Below are positions 45,031-53,316 of a DNA stretch of 64,000 nt, in pieces (positions within the stretch are counted from its first letter, which is position 1; each line of letters begins with the position of its first letter). Made by a program: the position numbers and the translations under genes. The notes below the pieces were generated by a model. That model had not been told where the DNA came from. It did not search any database and saw nothing but the letters and a program-made list of their open reading frames with translations. The stretch covers positions 62,001-126,000 of the forward strand of contig JASGDY010000092.1 of NCBI GenBank assembly GCA_047606825.1. Direction: 5' to 3'. Source of the stretch: Rhizosphaericola sp047606825 (lineage in GTDB: Bacteria; Bacteroidota; Bacteroidia; Chitinophagales; Chitinophagaceae).

Positions 45031-45124
45031 AAATTCCGCTCTTCAGGATTTGTAATCCGCAAATAGCAGTGCATTGCAAATGCACGGATAAGCGTTCGGG
45101 ATTGCAAATCCCGAACAGCACAAG
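45031..45124 (+). repeat. Palindrome-rich repeat family C (right copy)
   Basis: TTCCGCTCTTCAGGATTTGT, TAATCCGCAAATAGCAGTGC and GGGATTGCAAATCCCGAACA in series, as at 43235-43322 with two pieces exchanged. It joins directly to the stray macB 3' end. Confidence 0.65.
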
Positions 45125-45125
45125 T

Positions 45126-45197
45126 TTATTCTTTGGGTATTATCCGGCACTGAAAGCATCAAGGCTGGATCCCATCGAAGCCTTGCGGTACGAATAG
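45126..45197 (+). pseudogene. Stray 3' end of a second macB-type permease gene
   Basis: The last 23 codons (LFFGYYPALKASRLDPIEAL then RYE and a stop) match the C-terminus of the permease at 41088-42314, with about 20 percent different bases, mostly silent. The following non-coding string AAGGCAAAAGTTGAAAGTC is also shared with the spacer after the intact gene. The body of this second gene is missing; it is joined to repeat family C. This is a remnant of a tandem or paralogous permease gene. Confidence 0.8.
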
Positions 45198-45324
45198 CGC
45201 TAAGGCAAAAGTTGAAAGTCAAAAATCCGCAGTATTGTTTCACGCAAAAGATGTAAGGAAGCGAAGACACAAAAAATGAAAATAATCTGCGTGTCTTATT
45301 GCTATTTTCTTTTATACCTTTCAT

Positions 45325-45361
45325 AAAAAAATCCCGTGGCTATATCAGCCACCGGATTTTT
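45325..45361 (-). terminator. Terminator of the TonB-dependent receptor gene
   Basis: Stem AAATCCGGTGGCT / AGCCACGGGATTT on the minus strand (one mismatch) with a 6-nt loop and a T-run; it lies 20 nt after the receptor stop. Confidence 0.72.
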
Positions 45362-45381
45362 ACTTTTGCTTTTTTACTTTA

Positions 45382-47787
45382 TCACTTCCAATTCCAGTAC
45401 AACGGGAAATTGACTTTGAACGTAAAGTTCCTGCCCATGGCAAACACGCCCGTCCTGCCTGTCGCGTTGTTGACGTCCAGGTATTTCAGGCGGCTCAGGT
45501 GGCTTTGGTAAGCCACATCGCCCAGGTTGTCGCCGCTGATGGCAATGTTGCAGATGGTTTTCCCGTTTTTGTTGACGAGGACTGTACCGACGGAAGCGTT
45601 GACCAGCCAATAGCCCGGTGTCGGTGTTTCAGTATTGAAACCGGTAAACGCGTCTTTTTGCTTAAAGGTATAGTCGCTTACCGCACTCACGTAAAAATTG
45701 CGGAACGTCTTGCCCTGCGGCAGGAAATTGCCTCTAAGTTCCGCCACATAACGTGCCGCCGGAATGTCGGGGATATTGGAACTGTTGCCGATTTCGGAAG
45801 AAAATTTAGCGCGTGTATAGGAAATCGTATTTTCAAAATGCAACCAGTCCAATGGATGCGGGTGTATGTCTATGTTGAACTCGCCGCCATACAGGTTGGC
45901 GTCGTGCTGGTTAAATTTGTAGACGTTGATTGTATTGCCGTCCTCGTCCAGCATGGTCGAGTCGCCGCCCGCACTGTTCAGCACGCGTTGGTAAAAAATG
46001 AAATCGTTGATATGGTTGTAAAACAACGATGCGTTGACCGAAACATGTGTGGTATTGATTTCCACACCGCCATCGACTTGTAGGCTTTTTTCAGATTTCA
46101 GATTGTTGTTGCCGATTTCATAGCGCAATGTCCCTTCGTGTGCGCCGTTGCTTGCCAGTTCTGCCATGTTTGGCGCACGGAAGCCACGCGAAACATTGAG
46201 TTTCAGCGTCGTCGCGTTGGAAACCTCGTAGCTCATGCCCGCACTTCCCGATACATTGGAAAAGTTTTTGGAGAATGCCGCAAACTTTTCTTCGTCGGTA
46301 TCGTCGGGATCCATCATCGACTTGCCTTTCACATGGCGGTTGTCCACGCGCAGACCGCCGGAAAACGTGAACCTGTCCTTGACATACTGTGTAATGCCAA
46401 ATCCGCCAACATCAAACAAATCATAGTCCGGAATCAACACTTCGTCGGCTCTGTTGGTGTTGTTTTGCTGCATTCCGTTGACACCAAAAACAGTTTTCCA
46501 GTTGCCGAGTGCCTGCACATGGTATTTAAGGTTGTAGGTCCATGTCTTCAAATCAAAATAGGCGTCAGGGTCGTCCGGTGCTGCGGCGTTGCCAAATTCC
46601 TGGCGCTGGTTGCGCTGCCAACCGATGATGGCATCCAATTGACCTTGTCCGATGTTGAACGTATTGTCCGAAGTAATCTTAGTGTGGCGGATATGCTGGA
46701 AAGGCACCAAAGGCTTGATTTTGCTGAAGTCTGAACTCGTCGCAATCGCTTCTTCTCCGTCCGCGAGGTCTTTGACAAACTGCCCCGTCGTCTCGTCCCT
46801 CACGCCTTCGACCATGCCGATATGCTGGTCAAAACGGCTGACCAACAGGCGCGAACTTCCCCAGTTGCCGCCATAGCCGAGCATACCACCGAAATTTTTA
46901 TTGTAAAATTTGGAGTTGAAGACACGGCCGTCGTATTTGTTCCGGTAGTCCTCCGCACCTTTGTACGAGCCATAAGCATTGAAGCTAAACCCGTTTTTTG
47001 TACCGCCGATGTCGCCGTGGAAACCGCGCAGCAACGAATTGGTTTGGTATTCGCTGGAGATATTGCCTTTGAACGTTCCCTCTGGCGCGGGGGTTTGGGA
47101 CGTTATGTTGATCACGCCAGCCAGTGCATCACTGCCGTACATCAGCGAAGCCGGACCTTTCAGCACTTCGACTTTCTGCGCACTGTAATCGTCAATTTCG
47201 ATACCGTGTTCGTCACCCCATTGCTGTCCTTCCTGCCGTACCCCGTCGTTGATGGTCAGCACACGGTTGTAACCAAGACCGCGGATGAAAGGTTTGCCGA
47301 TGGCTGGTCCGGTCGTCAATACCGAAAAGCCGGGAACCTTTCTGGACAAGGCATCCATGAGGTTGGTCGACGATGTTGCCTGCAAATCCTGCTGTGTCAC
47401 GATGACCGCCGGCTGCGGATTTCGTTTAGTGGAAATGGCGGAGGCTACGCCCGTGACGACTACGGCGTTTTGTTCCAATACCGATGGTGAAAGTTCGAAG
47501 TCTGTCTGCGCATCGCTTTTCAATGTAATATTGGCCACCTTGGTCGCATAGCCCATAAAGGAAACCTGCACGACGTAATTACCCTGTTTTAATGGCACGG
47601 AAAAATGCCCTAGGGAATCCGTGGACACGGTATTGCCCGTACCTTCAAAGGAAAGCGTCGCAAAGGACAACGGCTTCTGCGTGTCGGAGGCCTTGACATT
47701 ACCCGAAAAAACAAATTTTTGCTCCTGCGCAAATGACAGTTTTGCCAATAGCAGTAGCACGACAAGAAAAGATGAGATTTTGTGCAT
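45382..47787 (-). CDS. TonB-dependent receptor
   Basis: An 801-residue outer-membrane receptor. It has a signal peptide (about 1-20), a CarboxypepD_reg-like domain (about 25-105), a TonB-box/plug domain (about 115-235 with QDLQATSSTNLMDALSRKVPGFSV and RGLGYNRVLTINDGVRQEG) and a 22-strand type barrel ending in FPLYWNWK. The plug resembles those of receptors for metals or small chelates (ZnuD/CirA-like), but the ligand cannot be read from the sequence. The promoter carries two palindromic operators, so expression is regulated tightly, probably by a dimeric repressor responding to the ligand. Confidence 0.88.
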   Translation of the reverse strand: MHKISSFLVVLLLLAKLSFAQEQKFVFSGNVKASDTQKPLSFATLSFEGTGNTVSTDSLGHFSVPLKQGNYVVQVSFMGYATKVANITLKSDAQTDFELSPSVLEQNAVVVTGVASAISTKRNPQPAVIVTQQDLQATSSTNLMDALSRKVPGFSVLTTGPAIGKPFIRGLGYNRVLTINDGVRQEGQQWGDEHGIEIDDYSAQKVEVLKGPASLMYGSDALAGVINITSQTPAPEGTFKGNISSEYQTNSLLRGFHGDIGGTKNGFSFNAYGSYKGAEDYRNKYDGRVFNSKFYNKNFGGMLGYGGNWGSSRLLVSRFDQHIGMVEGVRDETTGQFVKDLADGEEAIATSSDFSKIKPLVPFQHIRHTKITSDNTFNIGQGQLDAIIGWQRNQRQEFGNAAAPDDPDAYFDLKTWTYNLKYHVQALGNWKTVFGVNGMQQNNTNRADEVLIPDYDLFDVGGFGITQYVKDRFTFSGGLRVDNRHVKGKSMMDPDDTDEEKFAAFSKNFSNVSGSAGMSYEVSNATTLKLNVSRGFRAPNMAELASNGAHEGTLRYEIGNNNLKSEKSLQVDGGVEINTTHVSVNASLFYNHINDFIFYQRVLNSAGGDSTMLDEDGNTINVYKFNQHDANLYGGEFNIDIHPHPLDWLHFENTISYTRAKFSSEIGNSSNIPDIPAARYVAELRGNFLPQGKTFRNFYVSAVSDYTFKQKDAFTGFNTETPTPGYWLVNASVGTVLVNKNGKTICNIAISGDNLGDVAYQSHLSRLKYLDVNNATGRTGVFAMGRNFTFKVNFPLYWNWK

Positions 47788-47798
47788 GTGTGTTCTGT

Positions 47799-47846
47799 TT
47801 TTGAAACAATGTTACAAAAATATGCGTTTGAAACATTGTTGCAAAA
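47799..47846 (-). promoter_or_regulatory. Promoter with two palindromic operators upstream of the TonB receptor
   Basis: On the minus strand a full Bacteroidota promoter is present: -33 TTTG (47846-47843), 19-nt spacer, -7 TATTTTTG (47823-47816), 28 nt before the receptor ATG. Two palindromes of the form TTTGNAACANTGTTNCAAA overlie it: 47828-47846 on the -33 and spacer, and 47799-47821 on the -7 and start site. Centres are 27 bp apart. The layout suits a TetR- or MarR-type dimeric repressor. Confidence 0.75.
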
Positions 47847-47984
47847 AATATTTTCCTATGCACCGTTTTTTACAGTCTTGACCGGTATTGAAATATGATA
47901 TAATTTTAGACCCACTCCTTGTATCGGGATTAGGTCAAGTTCATGCAACGAGAAAGAAAACTGGACATTTAAAACGTTTACTTC

Positions 47985-48554
47985 ATGCAAAAATTATTCA
48001 TGGTATTGCTGGGCGGTAAACCACAGGGCCGCCACACGGAACAGCACGACATGTTTTTTGGCATTGCCGAAAAACTGTCGGATTTGGTGGAGGATTTTTA
48101 TAGGTTCTGGCCCGAGATGAAAAACAAAATGCATATCGACGCATGGCGTGAAGTGACACAGGTCGATGGCTATGACGTTCATATCGTTCCCCACGCGGCG
48201 CAGCCAAAAGGGGTGCAGCTTTTCTTCCTCAACCTCGGTGGCTACAAGCCCGGCGACTTTGAGGAATACCACTATAAAATGCTGGTCGCCGCGAAAGAAA
48301 AATCCAAAGCCATACAGTTCGCCAGACAAACCGCATTTTTCAAACATTATAGTTTTGAGGGCGCGACTTCGCATATCGACGACAAGTACGGGGTGGACGT
48401 GGATGACATCTATGAAATTGAGGAAGTGCTTCCCGAAGGCATGGAATCCCTATATAGCATCCTGTTAAGACCTGCCGTGGAAAAGAAGGAGGACAAACTG
48501 TATATCGGCTACCTCAAGATGGCACGGTTGCTCATGAACGAACCGGAAGTGTGA
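47985..48554 (+). CDS. DUF1543 domain-containing protein
   Basis: A 189-residue cytoplasmic protein of the DUF1543 family. Two similar halves each contain a beta-alpha unit: MVLLGGKPQGRHTEQHDMFFGIA (about 6-28) and LFFLNLGGYKPGDFEEYH (about 78-95), with IDAWREV and the C-terminal YIGYLKMARL. The G-G-x-x-x-G-x-x-x-x-x-H-D pattern is typical. Function is unknown. It is divergent from the TonB receptor and shares the regulatory region 47788-47984. Confidence 0.8.
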   Translation: MQKLFMVLLGGKPQGRHTEQHDMFFGIAEKLSDLVEDFYRFWPEMKNKMHIDAWREVTQVDGYDVHIVPHAAQPKGVQLFFLNLGGYKPGDFEEYHYKMLVAAKEKSKAIQFARQTAFFKHYSFEGATSHIDDKYGVDVDDIYEIEEVLPEGMESLYSILLRPAVEKKEDKLYIGYLKMARLLMNEPEV

Positions 48555-48657
48555 GAAACTCGCTGTTCCTTAGTGAAAGCGGATTTGAAAGCTGGTTCAT
48601 TGACCTGGCCGGACATTCCATATTGTGGTTTGTGCGGATACGAATCACTACAGAGGT

Positions 48658-49809
48658 CTAATTAAAAATATCCTTTATCTTATCAAAAAAACTCTTCTCT
48701 GTTTTTTCCGCTTTGGGTTGGAAATTCTCGCTATCGCGTAGTTTTTCCAGGATTTCCTGTTCCTCATGCGAAAGCGTGGTTGGTGTCCACACACTCACGT
48801 TGATAAGTTCGTCTCCACGGCCGTAGCCGTTTACTTCGGGGAAGCCTTTGCCTTTGAGGCGGAAAATCTTGCCACTCTGCGTTCCCGGCGGGATTTTTAT
48901 TTTGGCTTTTCCGTCGATGGTCGGAACTTCTACCTGTATGCCAAATACCGCGTCGATAAAAGATATATGCAGGTCGTAGCCGACGTTGAGTCCGTCCCTG
49001 TGCAGGTCGGGATGTGCTTCTTCCTCAATCAATATGATAAGGTCGCCCGCACCGCCGCCATGCTCGCCCGCGTTGCCTTTGCCGCGCATACTGAGTTGCA
49101 TTCCACCTTGTACGCCCGCCGGTATTTCGATACTGACTGTTTCTTCGCCATAGACGCGTCCTTCGCCCTTGCAGGACGTACATTTGGCGGTGATGACGGA
49201 GCCCTCGCCGTTACAGGTCGGACATGTCGTGACGGTCTGCATCTGACCGAGGAACGTATTGGTTACTTTGCGTACCTGGCCCGAACCGCCGCAGGTCGAG
49301 CACGTGTGGAAACTGTTTTTGTCCTTTGCGCCTGAGCCGCCGCAAGTTGAGCAAGGCACGTATTTCTTGACTTTGATGTTTTTGGTAACACCTTTCGCCA
49401 TTTCTTCGTAGTTGAGCTTAATCTTGACACGCAGGTTGCTGCCGCGCGTACCGTGACCACCGCTTTGCGCACGTCCACCACCAAAGAAACTTCCAAACAT
49501 ATCGTCGCCACCACCAAAAATATCCCCGAAATGGCTGAAGATATCGTTCATGTCCATACCGCCACCGCCAAAGCCACCAGAGCCCGGGCCAAATGCGGCA
49601 TGGCCGTATCGGTCGTATTTCGCTTTCTTGTCCGGGTCGCTCAATACTTCGTAAGCTTCCGCAGCCTCCTTGAATTTATCTTCCGCCACTTTGTCACCAG
49701 GATTTCTGTCCGGATGGTATTTCATGGCAGTTTTGCGGTAGGCTTTCTTGATTTCGTCGACGGAAGCCGATTTTGTCACCTCCAACACCTCGTAATAATC
49801 TCTTTTCAT
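48658..49809 (-). CDS. dnaJ: Chaperone DnaJ
   Basis: A 383-residue type I J-protein. The J domain (1-70) has HPD at 32-34; a Gly/Phe-rich linker (about 72-120) follows; the zinc-binding region has four CXXCXGXG motifs (CSTCGGSG, CSTCGGSG, CPTCNGEG, CSTC-like CTSCKGEG), and the C-terminal substrate domains end near residue 370. It stimulates the ATPase of DnaK and presents unfolded clients. It lies 119 nt after grpE in the same direction; dnaK itself is not in the window. Confidence 0.95.
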   Translation of the reverse strand: MKRDYYEVLEVTKSASVDEIKKAYRKTAMKYHPDRNPGDKVAEDKFKEAAEAYEVLSDPDKKAKYDRYGHAAFGPGSGGFGGGGMDMNDIFSHFGDIFGGGDDMFGSFFGGGRAQSGGHGTRGSNLRVKIKLNYEEMAKGVTKNIKVKKYVPCSTCGGSGAKDKNSFHTCSTCGGSGQVRKVTNTFLGQMQTVTTCPTCNGEGSVITAKCTSCKGEGRVYGEETVSIEIPAGVQGGMQLSMRGKGNAGEHGGGAGDLIILIEEEAHPDLHRDGLNVGYDLHISFIDAVFGIQVEVPTIDGKAKIKIPPGTQSGKIFRLKGKGFPEVNGYGRGDELINVSVWTPTTLSHEEQEILEKLRDSENFQPKAEKTEKSFFDKIKDIFN

Positions 49810-49861
49810 ACTTAATGACCGCTTTAAAACAATGATTTGTTTATAATTTTATTGAACTATG

Positions 49862-49896
49862 CAGCCCCTCCAACATGGAAATGCTGTAAGGGGCTG
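49862..49896 (-). terminator. Hairpin between grpE and dnaJ
   Basis: CAGCCCCT / AGGGGCTG with a 19-nt loop, 32 nt after the grpE stop and 50 nt before the dnaJ start. It has no T-run, so it may only attenuate or mark an mRNA processing point between the two chaperone genes. Confidence 0.45.
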
Positions 49897-49927
49897 TCAT
49901 TGTTGTCTGTTGTTTTTCCAAAAAAAC

Positions 49928-50518
49928 TTATTGCCCGACCACTACCTGCGCGTGGCGGATCAGTTTGTCGTTGAGGTAATAACCTTTCTTGACCTGGTCG
50001 AGCACCTTGCCTTGCAGGTCTTCGGTGGGTGCCGGTATCTGCGTGATGGCTTCATGTTTTTCAGGGTCAAATTCCGTATGGATGCTTTCCATCTCTTTTA
50101 GTCCTTTGGATGCCAATGATTTTCTTAACTTGCTGAAAATCAAATCAATACCTTCTTTTATCTGGTTGATGTCGTCCGTTTTCTCCAGTTGCGTTTCTGC
50201 ACGGTCTACGTCGTCCAGCACTTCCAACAAGGAAGTCACGATGTCTTTGCCCGCGGTTTGCCGGATTTCCATGTTTTCTTTTGCGGTACGCCTTTTATAG
50301 TTGTCAAACTCCGCCAAAAGACGTATGTATTTGTCTTTTTGTTCGGCGAGGGCAGCGTTGAGCTTTTCGATTTCGCCCGTTTCGTTGTGTTCCAGGGATT
50401 CTTCCGGGACAAATGCTTCGTTGTGTTCCGCCTGGTCTTCCGCCCTTACATCTTCCTGCGCATTTTCTTCCGCTTTTTTGTTCAATTCTTCTTGTTCGTT
50501 ATGCGTATTACTTGACAT
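49928..50518 (-). CDS. grpE: Nucleotide exchange factor GrpE
   Basis: A 196-residue GrpE. An acidic, disordered N-terminus (1-50) leads into a long coiled coil (about 50-125, LNAALAEQKDKYIRLLAEFDNYKRR) and the beta-domain with IDLIFSKLRKSLASKGLKEME and HEAITQIP...GKVLDQVKKGYYLNDKLIRHAQVVVGQ. It releases ADP from DnaK. No CIRCE-type or sigma-32-type site is recognisable upstream, so its heat control is not visible. Confidence 0.94.
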   Translation of the reverse strand: MSSNTHNEQEELNKKAEENAQEDVRAEDQAEHNEAFVPEESLEHNETGEIEKLNAALAEQKDKYIRLLAEFDNYKRRTAKENMEIRQTAGKDIVTSLLEVLDDVDRAETQLEKTDDINQIKEGIDLIFSKLRKSLASKGLKEMESIHTEFDPEKHEAITQIPAPTEDLQGKVLDQVKKGYYLNDKLIRHAQVVVGQ

Positions 50519-50665
50519 GGTTCGTGTATTTTAATGGATTGTTTTTTGCTTAGGACAAATAATCTGCCATTTAGAAAAAATAGGTTAAAATGTCAGTCGG
50601 TCAAAGATAGAAGAGAGATTTTCACGCTAAGGCACAATGGCGCAGTACGCAAATAATGTGTAGCT

Positions 50666-51010
50666 TTATCGAGGCAATCGCTGGTCGTACAACAATATTC
50701 CGCTGTTGTCTATATGTACTTTTAATTGTTCGTTGTCGATTTTCTGGAAAATATTGACATCAAAAAAATAGGGTAAGAGTAGATCGTCCAATGCCGATTC
50801 AATGCGATGTAGCGTTTTTTTGTCCAATCCATTTCCAGTAAGTGAAAGGTCAATGTCAGAATACGGACGAAAACTGCCTTTGACGCGCGAACCGTATAGC
50901 CATGCTTGCTCAACCGTGGGAAATTGGGCGAAAGTGGCTTGAATTTTTTGGATGTCCATTTGGGACAATCCGGTTGATGTACTATCACGATACAGTTCCT
51001 TGTTCGCCAT
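50666..51010 (-). CDS. mntA: MNT-type nucleotidyltransferase antitoxin (MntA-like)
   Basis: A 114-residue minimal nucleotidyltransferase. The active site GSX10DXD is exact: G40 S41 then D52 and D54 (GSRVKGSFRPYSDIDLS), with a third acidic residue expected near D90-D100. In characterised HEPN-MNT pairs this protein AMPylates the tyrosine of the HEPN toxin and so inactivates it. It overlaps the end of the HEPN gene by 26 nt and is translated after it. Confidence 0.88.
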   Translation of the reverse strand: MANKELYRDSTSTGLSQMDIQKIQATFAQFPTVEQAWLYGSRVKGSFRPYSDIDLSLTGNGLDKKTLHRIESALDDLLLPYFFDVNIFQKIDNEQLKVHIDNSGILLYDQRLPR

Positions 51011-51449
51011 TTTTTATATTGTTCATTTTCGTTTCAAAATCGCGCAAAAGCGGATAATAGGTTGTTAATATTTCCTCGAAAATATCATTGGCCGTTTCTT
51101 CATTGTACGTATGTGAGGTTTCGTTGCGACTTAGTATCATGTCCATCCACGTATGCCCATTGTCTACCAGCCCTACCTGCGCACCGTATCTTGTCGCGTC
51201 CTTACTGCCTCGTATCTCGTTAAAGCCTTGCTCTTTGGCAAAGTCTTGCATGACTTTCCATGCCAGCTCATGGGTAAATTCAAAACTTTGGATCAGTCCT
51301 TGTTTGTATATGTCGTCTATGTCCGGCAGAGGATTACGGGGCAGGCCATACGTGGTTTGGATATAAGAAAGGTTCTTGGCCAGTTTTGCCAAGGCTTTTG
51401 TGTAATTAACCAAACGCTGGTGCCATCTGATGTCCGCTCTGTTGTCCAT
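50985..51449 (-). CDS. hepT: HEPN-domain toxin (HepT/HI0074 type)
   Basis: A 154-residue all-helical HEPN protein of the 'nucleotidyltransferase substrate binding' HI0074 family. The ribonuclease motif RX4HXY is intact: R108, H113 and Y115 in SRNETSHTY. In homologous pairs R and H cleave RNA or tRNA and the tyrosine is the AMPylation target. It is the first gene of the two-gene operon and has a leaderless-type promoter. Confidence 0.88.
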   Translation of the reverse strand: MDNRADIRWHQRLVNYTKALAKLAKNLSYIQTTYGLPRNPLPDIDDIYKQGLIQSFEFTHELAWKVMQDFAKEQGFNEIRGSKDATRYGAQVGLVDNGHTWMDMILSRNETSHTYNEETANDIFEEILTTYYPLLRDFETKMNNIKNGEQGTVS

Positions 51450-51453
51450 AGGG

Positions 51454-51461
51454 CAAAATTA
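51454..51461 (-). promoter_or_regulatory. -7 box of the hepT-mntA operon (leaderless layout)
   Basis: TAATTTTG on the minus strand matches TANNTTTG, with 4 nt (CCCT) to the hepT ATG. Confidence 0.5.
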
Positions 51462-51614
51462 CAAAATGATTGCGATGTACGCCTTGTGTCACAAGACTGC
51501 AATTATTCTATATAAATAGTAGACATTCGGTTGTTCTTTCCTATCTTTGTACACACTTTTGTCGCGGCTGGGTAAAATTCCGCATTTCGTAAATGCCGTT
51601 GCGCACAAATAATT

Positions 51615-51622
51615 TAGTTTTG
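51615..51622 (+). promoter_or_regulatory. Candidate -7 box of the ferredoxin-NADP reductase gene
   Basis: TAGTTTTG matches TANNTTTG, 37 nt before the ATG at 51660. No -33 element at standard spacing was seen. Confidence 0.35.
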
Positions 51623-51659
51623 CACAAAATTTGAAAATCAATATTTACCAGTATCAACA

Positions 51660-52667
51660 ATGATTACAACTGATCTTTGCATCGTAGGGGCTGGTCCGGT
51701 GGGACTTTTTGCGGTTTTTGAGGCCGGATTGTTGAAGATGCGCTGCCATCTTATCGATGCGCTGCCACAAGTCGGTGGGCAGCTTTCCGAAATATATCCC
51801 CATAAACCCATATACGATATCCCGGGCTATCCGTCCGTGAAAGCACAGGAACTGATTGACAACCTTTTGGGTCAGATAGAACCGTTCAAACCGACTTATA
51901 CGCTCGGCGAACGTGTGGACGAAATCCAGAAACAGGAAGACAACACCTTCATTGTCAAGACCAACGAAAATACGGAAGTGCACTGCAAGGCCATCTGTAT
52001 CGCCGGCGGTCTGGGTTGCTTCGAACCGCGCAAACCGGTCGTTGAAGGTCTTGAAATATTTGAGAACGGAAAGGGTATTGCCTACATGGTCAAGGATCCT
52101 GAACACTTCCGAGACAAGAAAATCGTATTGGCCGGAGGTGGCGACTCTGCCCTCGACTGGACGATATACTTGGCTGATGTTGCCAAAGAAGTGACATTGG
52201 TACACAGGGGCGATTCTTTCCGAGGTGCGCCTGCGTCCGCCGACAAGGTTGCCAAACTGGCACAGGAAGGCCGTATCAACCTCTTGCTGAAATCGAATGT
52301 GGTTAAAGTGAGCGGCAACGGCATACTGAAAGAAGTGCACATCGAAGACGCAGCGAAAGTTACCAGGCCTATAGAAGCCGACCACTTGATTCCCTTGTTT
52401 GGTCTTAGTCCTAAATTGGGTCCTATTGCCAACTGGGGACTCAACATCGACAAAGGTGCTATCGAAGTGGACAGGGACGAATACGCTACGAACGTTCCCG
52501 GCATTTTTGCCATTGGCGACATCAATACCTATCCCGGCAAGCTGAAACTTATCCTTTGCGGTTTCCACGAGGCCGCCCTGATGGCGCACGGCGCATTCAA
52601 ATATGCTTATCCCGATGCTCACCTGAGTTTCAAATACACGACGGTGAACGGCGTGCATGGATTTTAA
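51660..52667 (+). CDS. Ferredoxin/flavodoxin-NADP+ reductase, thioredoxin-reductase type
   Basis: A 335-residue FAD enzyme closely resembling Bacillus YumC-type FNR. It has an FAD-binding GAGPVGLFAVFEAG (10-23), the QVGGQLSEIYPHKPIYDIPGYP block (about 37-58) that lacks the CXXC of thioredoxin reductase, the NADPH-binding GGGDSALDW (about 158-166) and the C-terminal FAIGDI. It moves electrons between NADPH and ferredoxin. The 2Fe-2S ferredoxin gene 178 nt downstream is its likely partner. Confidence 0.9.
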   Translation: MITTDLCIVGAGPVGLFAVFEAGLLKMRCHLIDALPQVGGQLSEIYPHKPIYDIPGYPSVKAQELIDNLLGQIEPFKPTYTLGERVDEIQKQEDNTFIVKTNENTEVHCKAICIAGGLGCFEPRKPVVEGLEIFENGKGIAYMVKDPEHFRDKKIVLAGGGDSALDWTIYLADVAKEVTLVHRGDSFRGAPASADKVAKLAQEGRINLLLKSNVVKVSGNGILKEVHIEDAAKVTRPIEADHLIPLFGLSPKLGPIANWGLNIDKGAIEVDRDEYATNVPGIFAIGDINTYPGKLKLILCGFHEAALMAHGAFKYAYPDAHLSFKYTTVNGVHGF

Positions 52668-52756
52668 GCCAAAAGTAAAAAGGCAAAAACAAAAAGTTCC
52701 TTTTTCTTTTTACGCCATACACGACATTTAGTTTCTAGAAAAAATGGTTATATAGC

Positions 52757-52786
52757 AAAAAGCCTGTCCGATTGGATGGGCTTTTT
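52757..52786 (+). terminator. Terminator after the reductase gene
   Basis: AAAAAGCC / GGCTTTTT with an inner TCC/GGA pairing and a run of T; 90 nt after the reductase stop. Confidence 0.7.
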
Positions 52787-52844
52787 GATGGACGCGACTT
52801 CCCTTACTTTTCCAAAAATCATTTGAAAGCCTTTATTTTGCACC

Positions 52845-53171
52845 ATGGTAAAATTTATAGTAGAAGACCGCGACGGTTCCCAACAGGAACTGGAAGCACC
52901 GGATGACATGGGTCTCAACCTGATGGAGACGTTGAAAGCGTTCGAATACGAAATCCTGGCAACCTGCGGTGGCATGGCACTCTGCGGCACCTGCCATGTC
53001 AAAGTATTGGCTGGCGGCGAAAACCTATCAGAGCAGAGCGACGCCGAACTCGACATGCTGGACCTCATCCCCGATTCGGAATCCAACAGCCGCCTAAGCT
53101 GCCAGTTGCAGGTCAACGACAGCCTCGAAGGTTGTACGTTCCAGATCTGTGGTTCGCTTGCGGAGGATTAG
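52845..53171 (+). CDS. 2Fe-2S ferredoxin (adrenodoxin type)
   Basis: A 108-residue ferredoxin. The cluster ligands are C41, C47, C50 (ATCGGMALCGTC) and C86 (RLSCQLQV), the spacing C-X5-C-X2-C-Xn-C of vertebrate-type (adrenodoxin, Fdx) ferredoxins. Its neighbour on the upstream side is the FNR. Such ferredoxins act in iron-sulfur assembly or P450 electron supply. A degenerate -7 box (TTATTTTG) ends 4 nt before the ATG. Confidence 0.92.
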   Translation: MVKFIVEDRDGSQQELEAPDDMGLNLMETLKAFEYEILATCGGMALCGTCHVKVLAGGENLSEQSDAELDMLDLIPDSESNSRLSCQLQVNDSLEGCTFQICGSLAED

Positions 53172-53281
53172 GTGGTTCAATGGCGATTATCATAAACCAA
53201 CCAATGCCGTTAGCTTTAGCGTTTCAGTATGGCTGTTGGTGTTATCACCAACCTCCACCACTCCATCCCAAAACTATTGCG

Positions 53282-53289
53282 TACCTTTG
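53282..53289 (+). promoter_or_regulatory. -7 box of def
   Basis: TACCTTTG matches TANNTTTG; the def ATG follows 27 nt later, preceded by AGAGGAG, one of very few Shine-Dalgarno-like sequences in the window. Confidence 0.45.
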
Positions 53290-53316
53290 CCTACCAAAAA
53301 TTAAAGAGGAGTAGCT

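Noticed and set aside
44922..45125. Upstream part of the frame that ends in the macB-like tail
   Set aside because: It runs through a terminator hairpin and repeat family C; only the last 23 codons resemble a protein.
45235..45280. TTTCACGCAAAAGATG-type string (also 50610-50640)
   Set aside because: It recalls a common dispersed motif in this phylum, but two worn copies are too few to define a feature.
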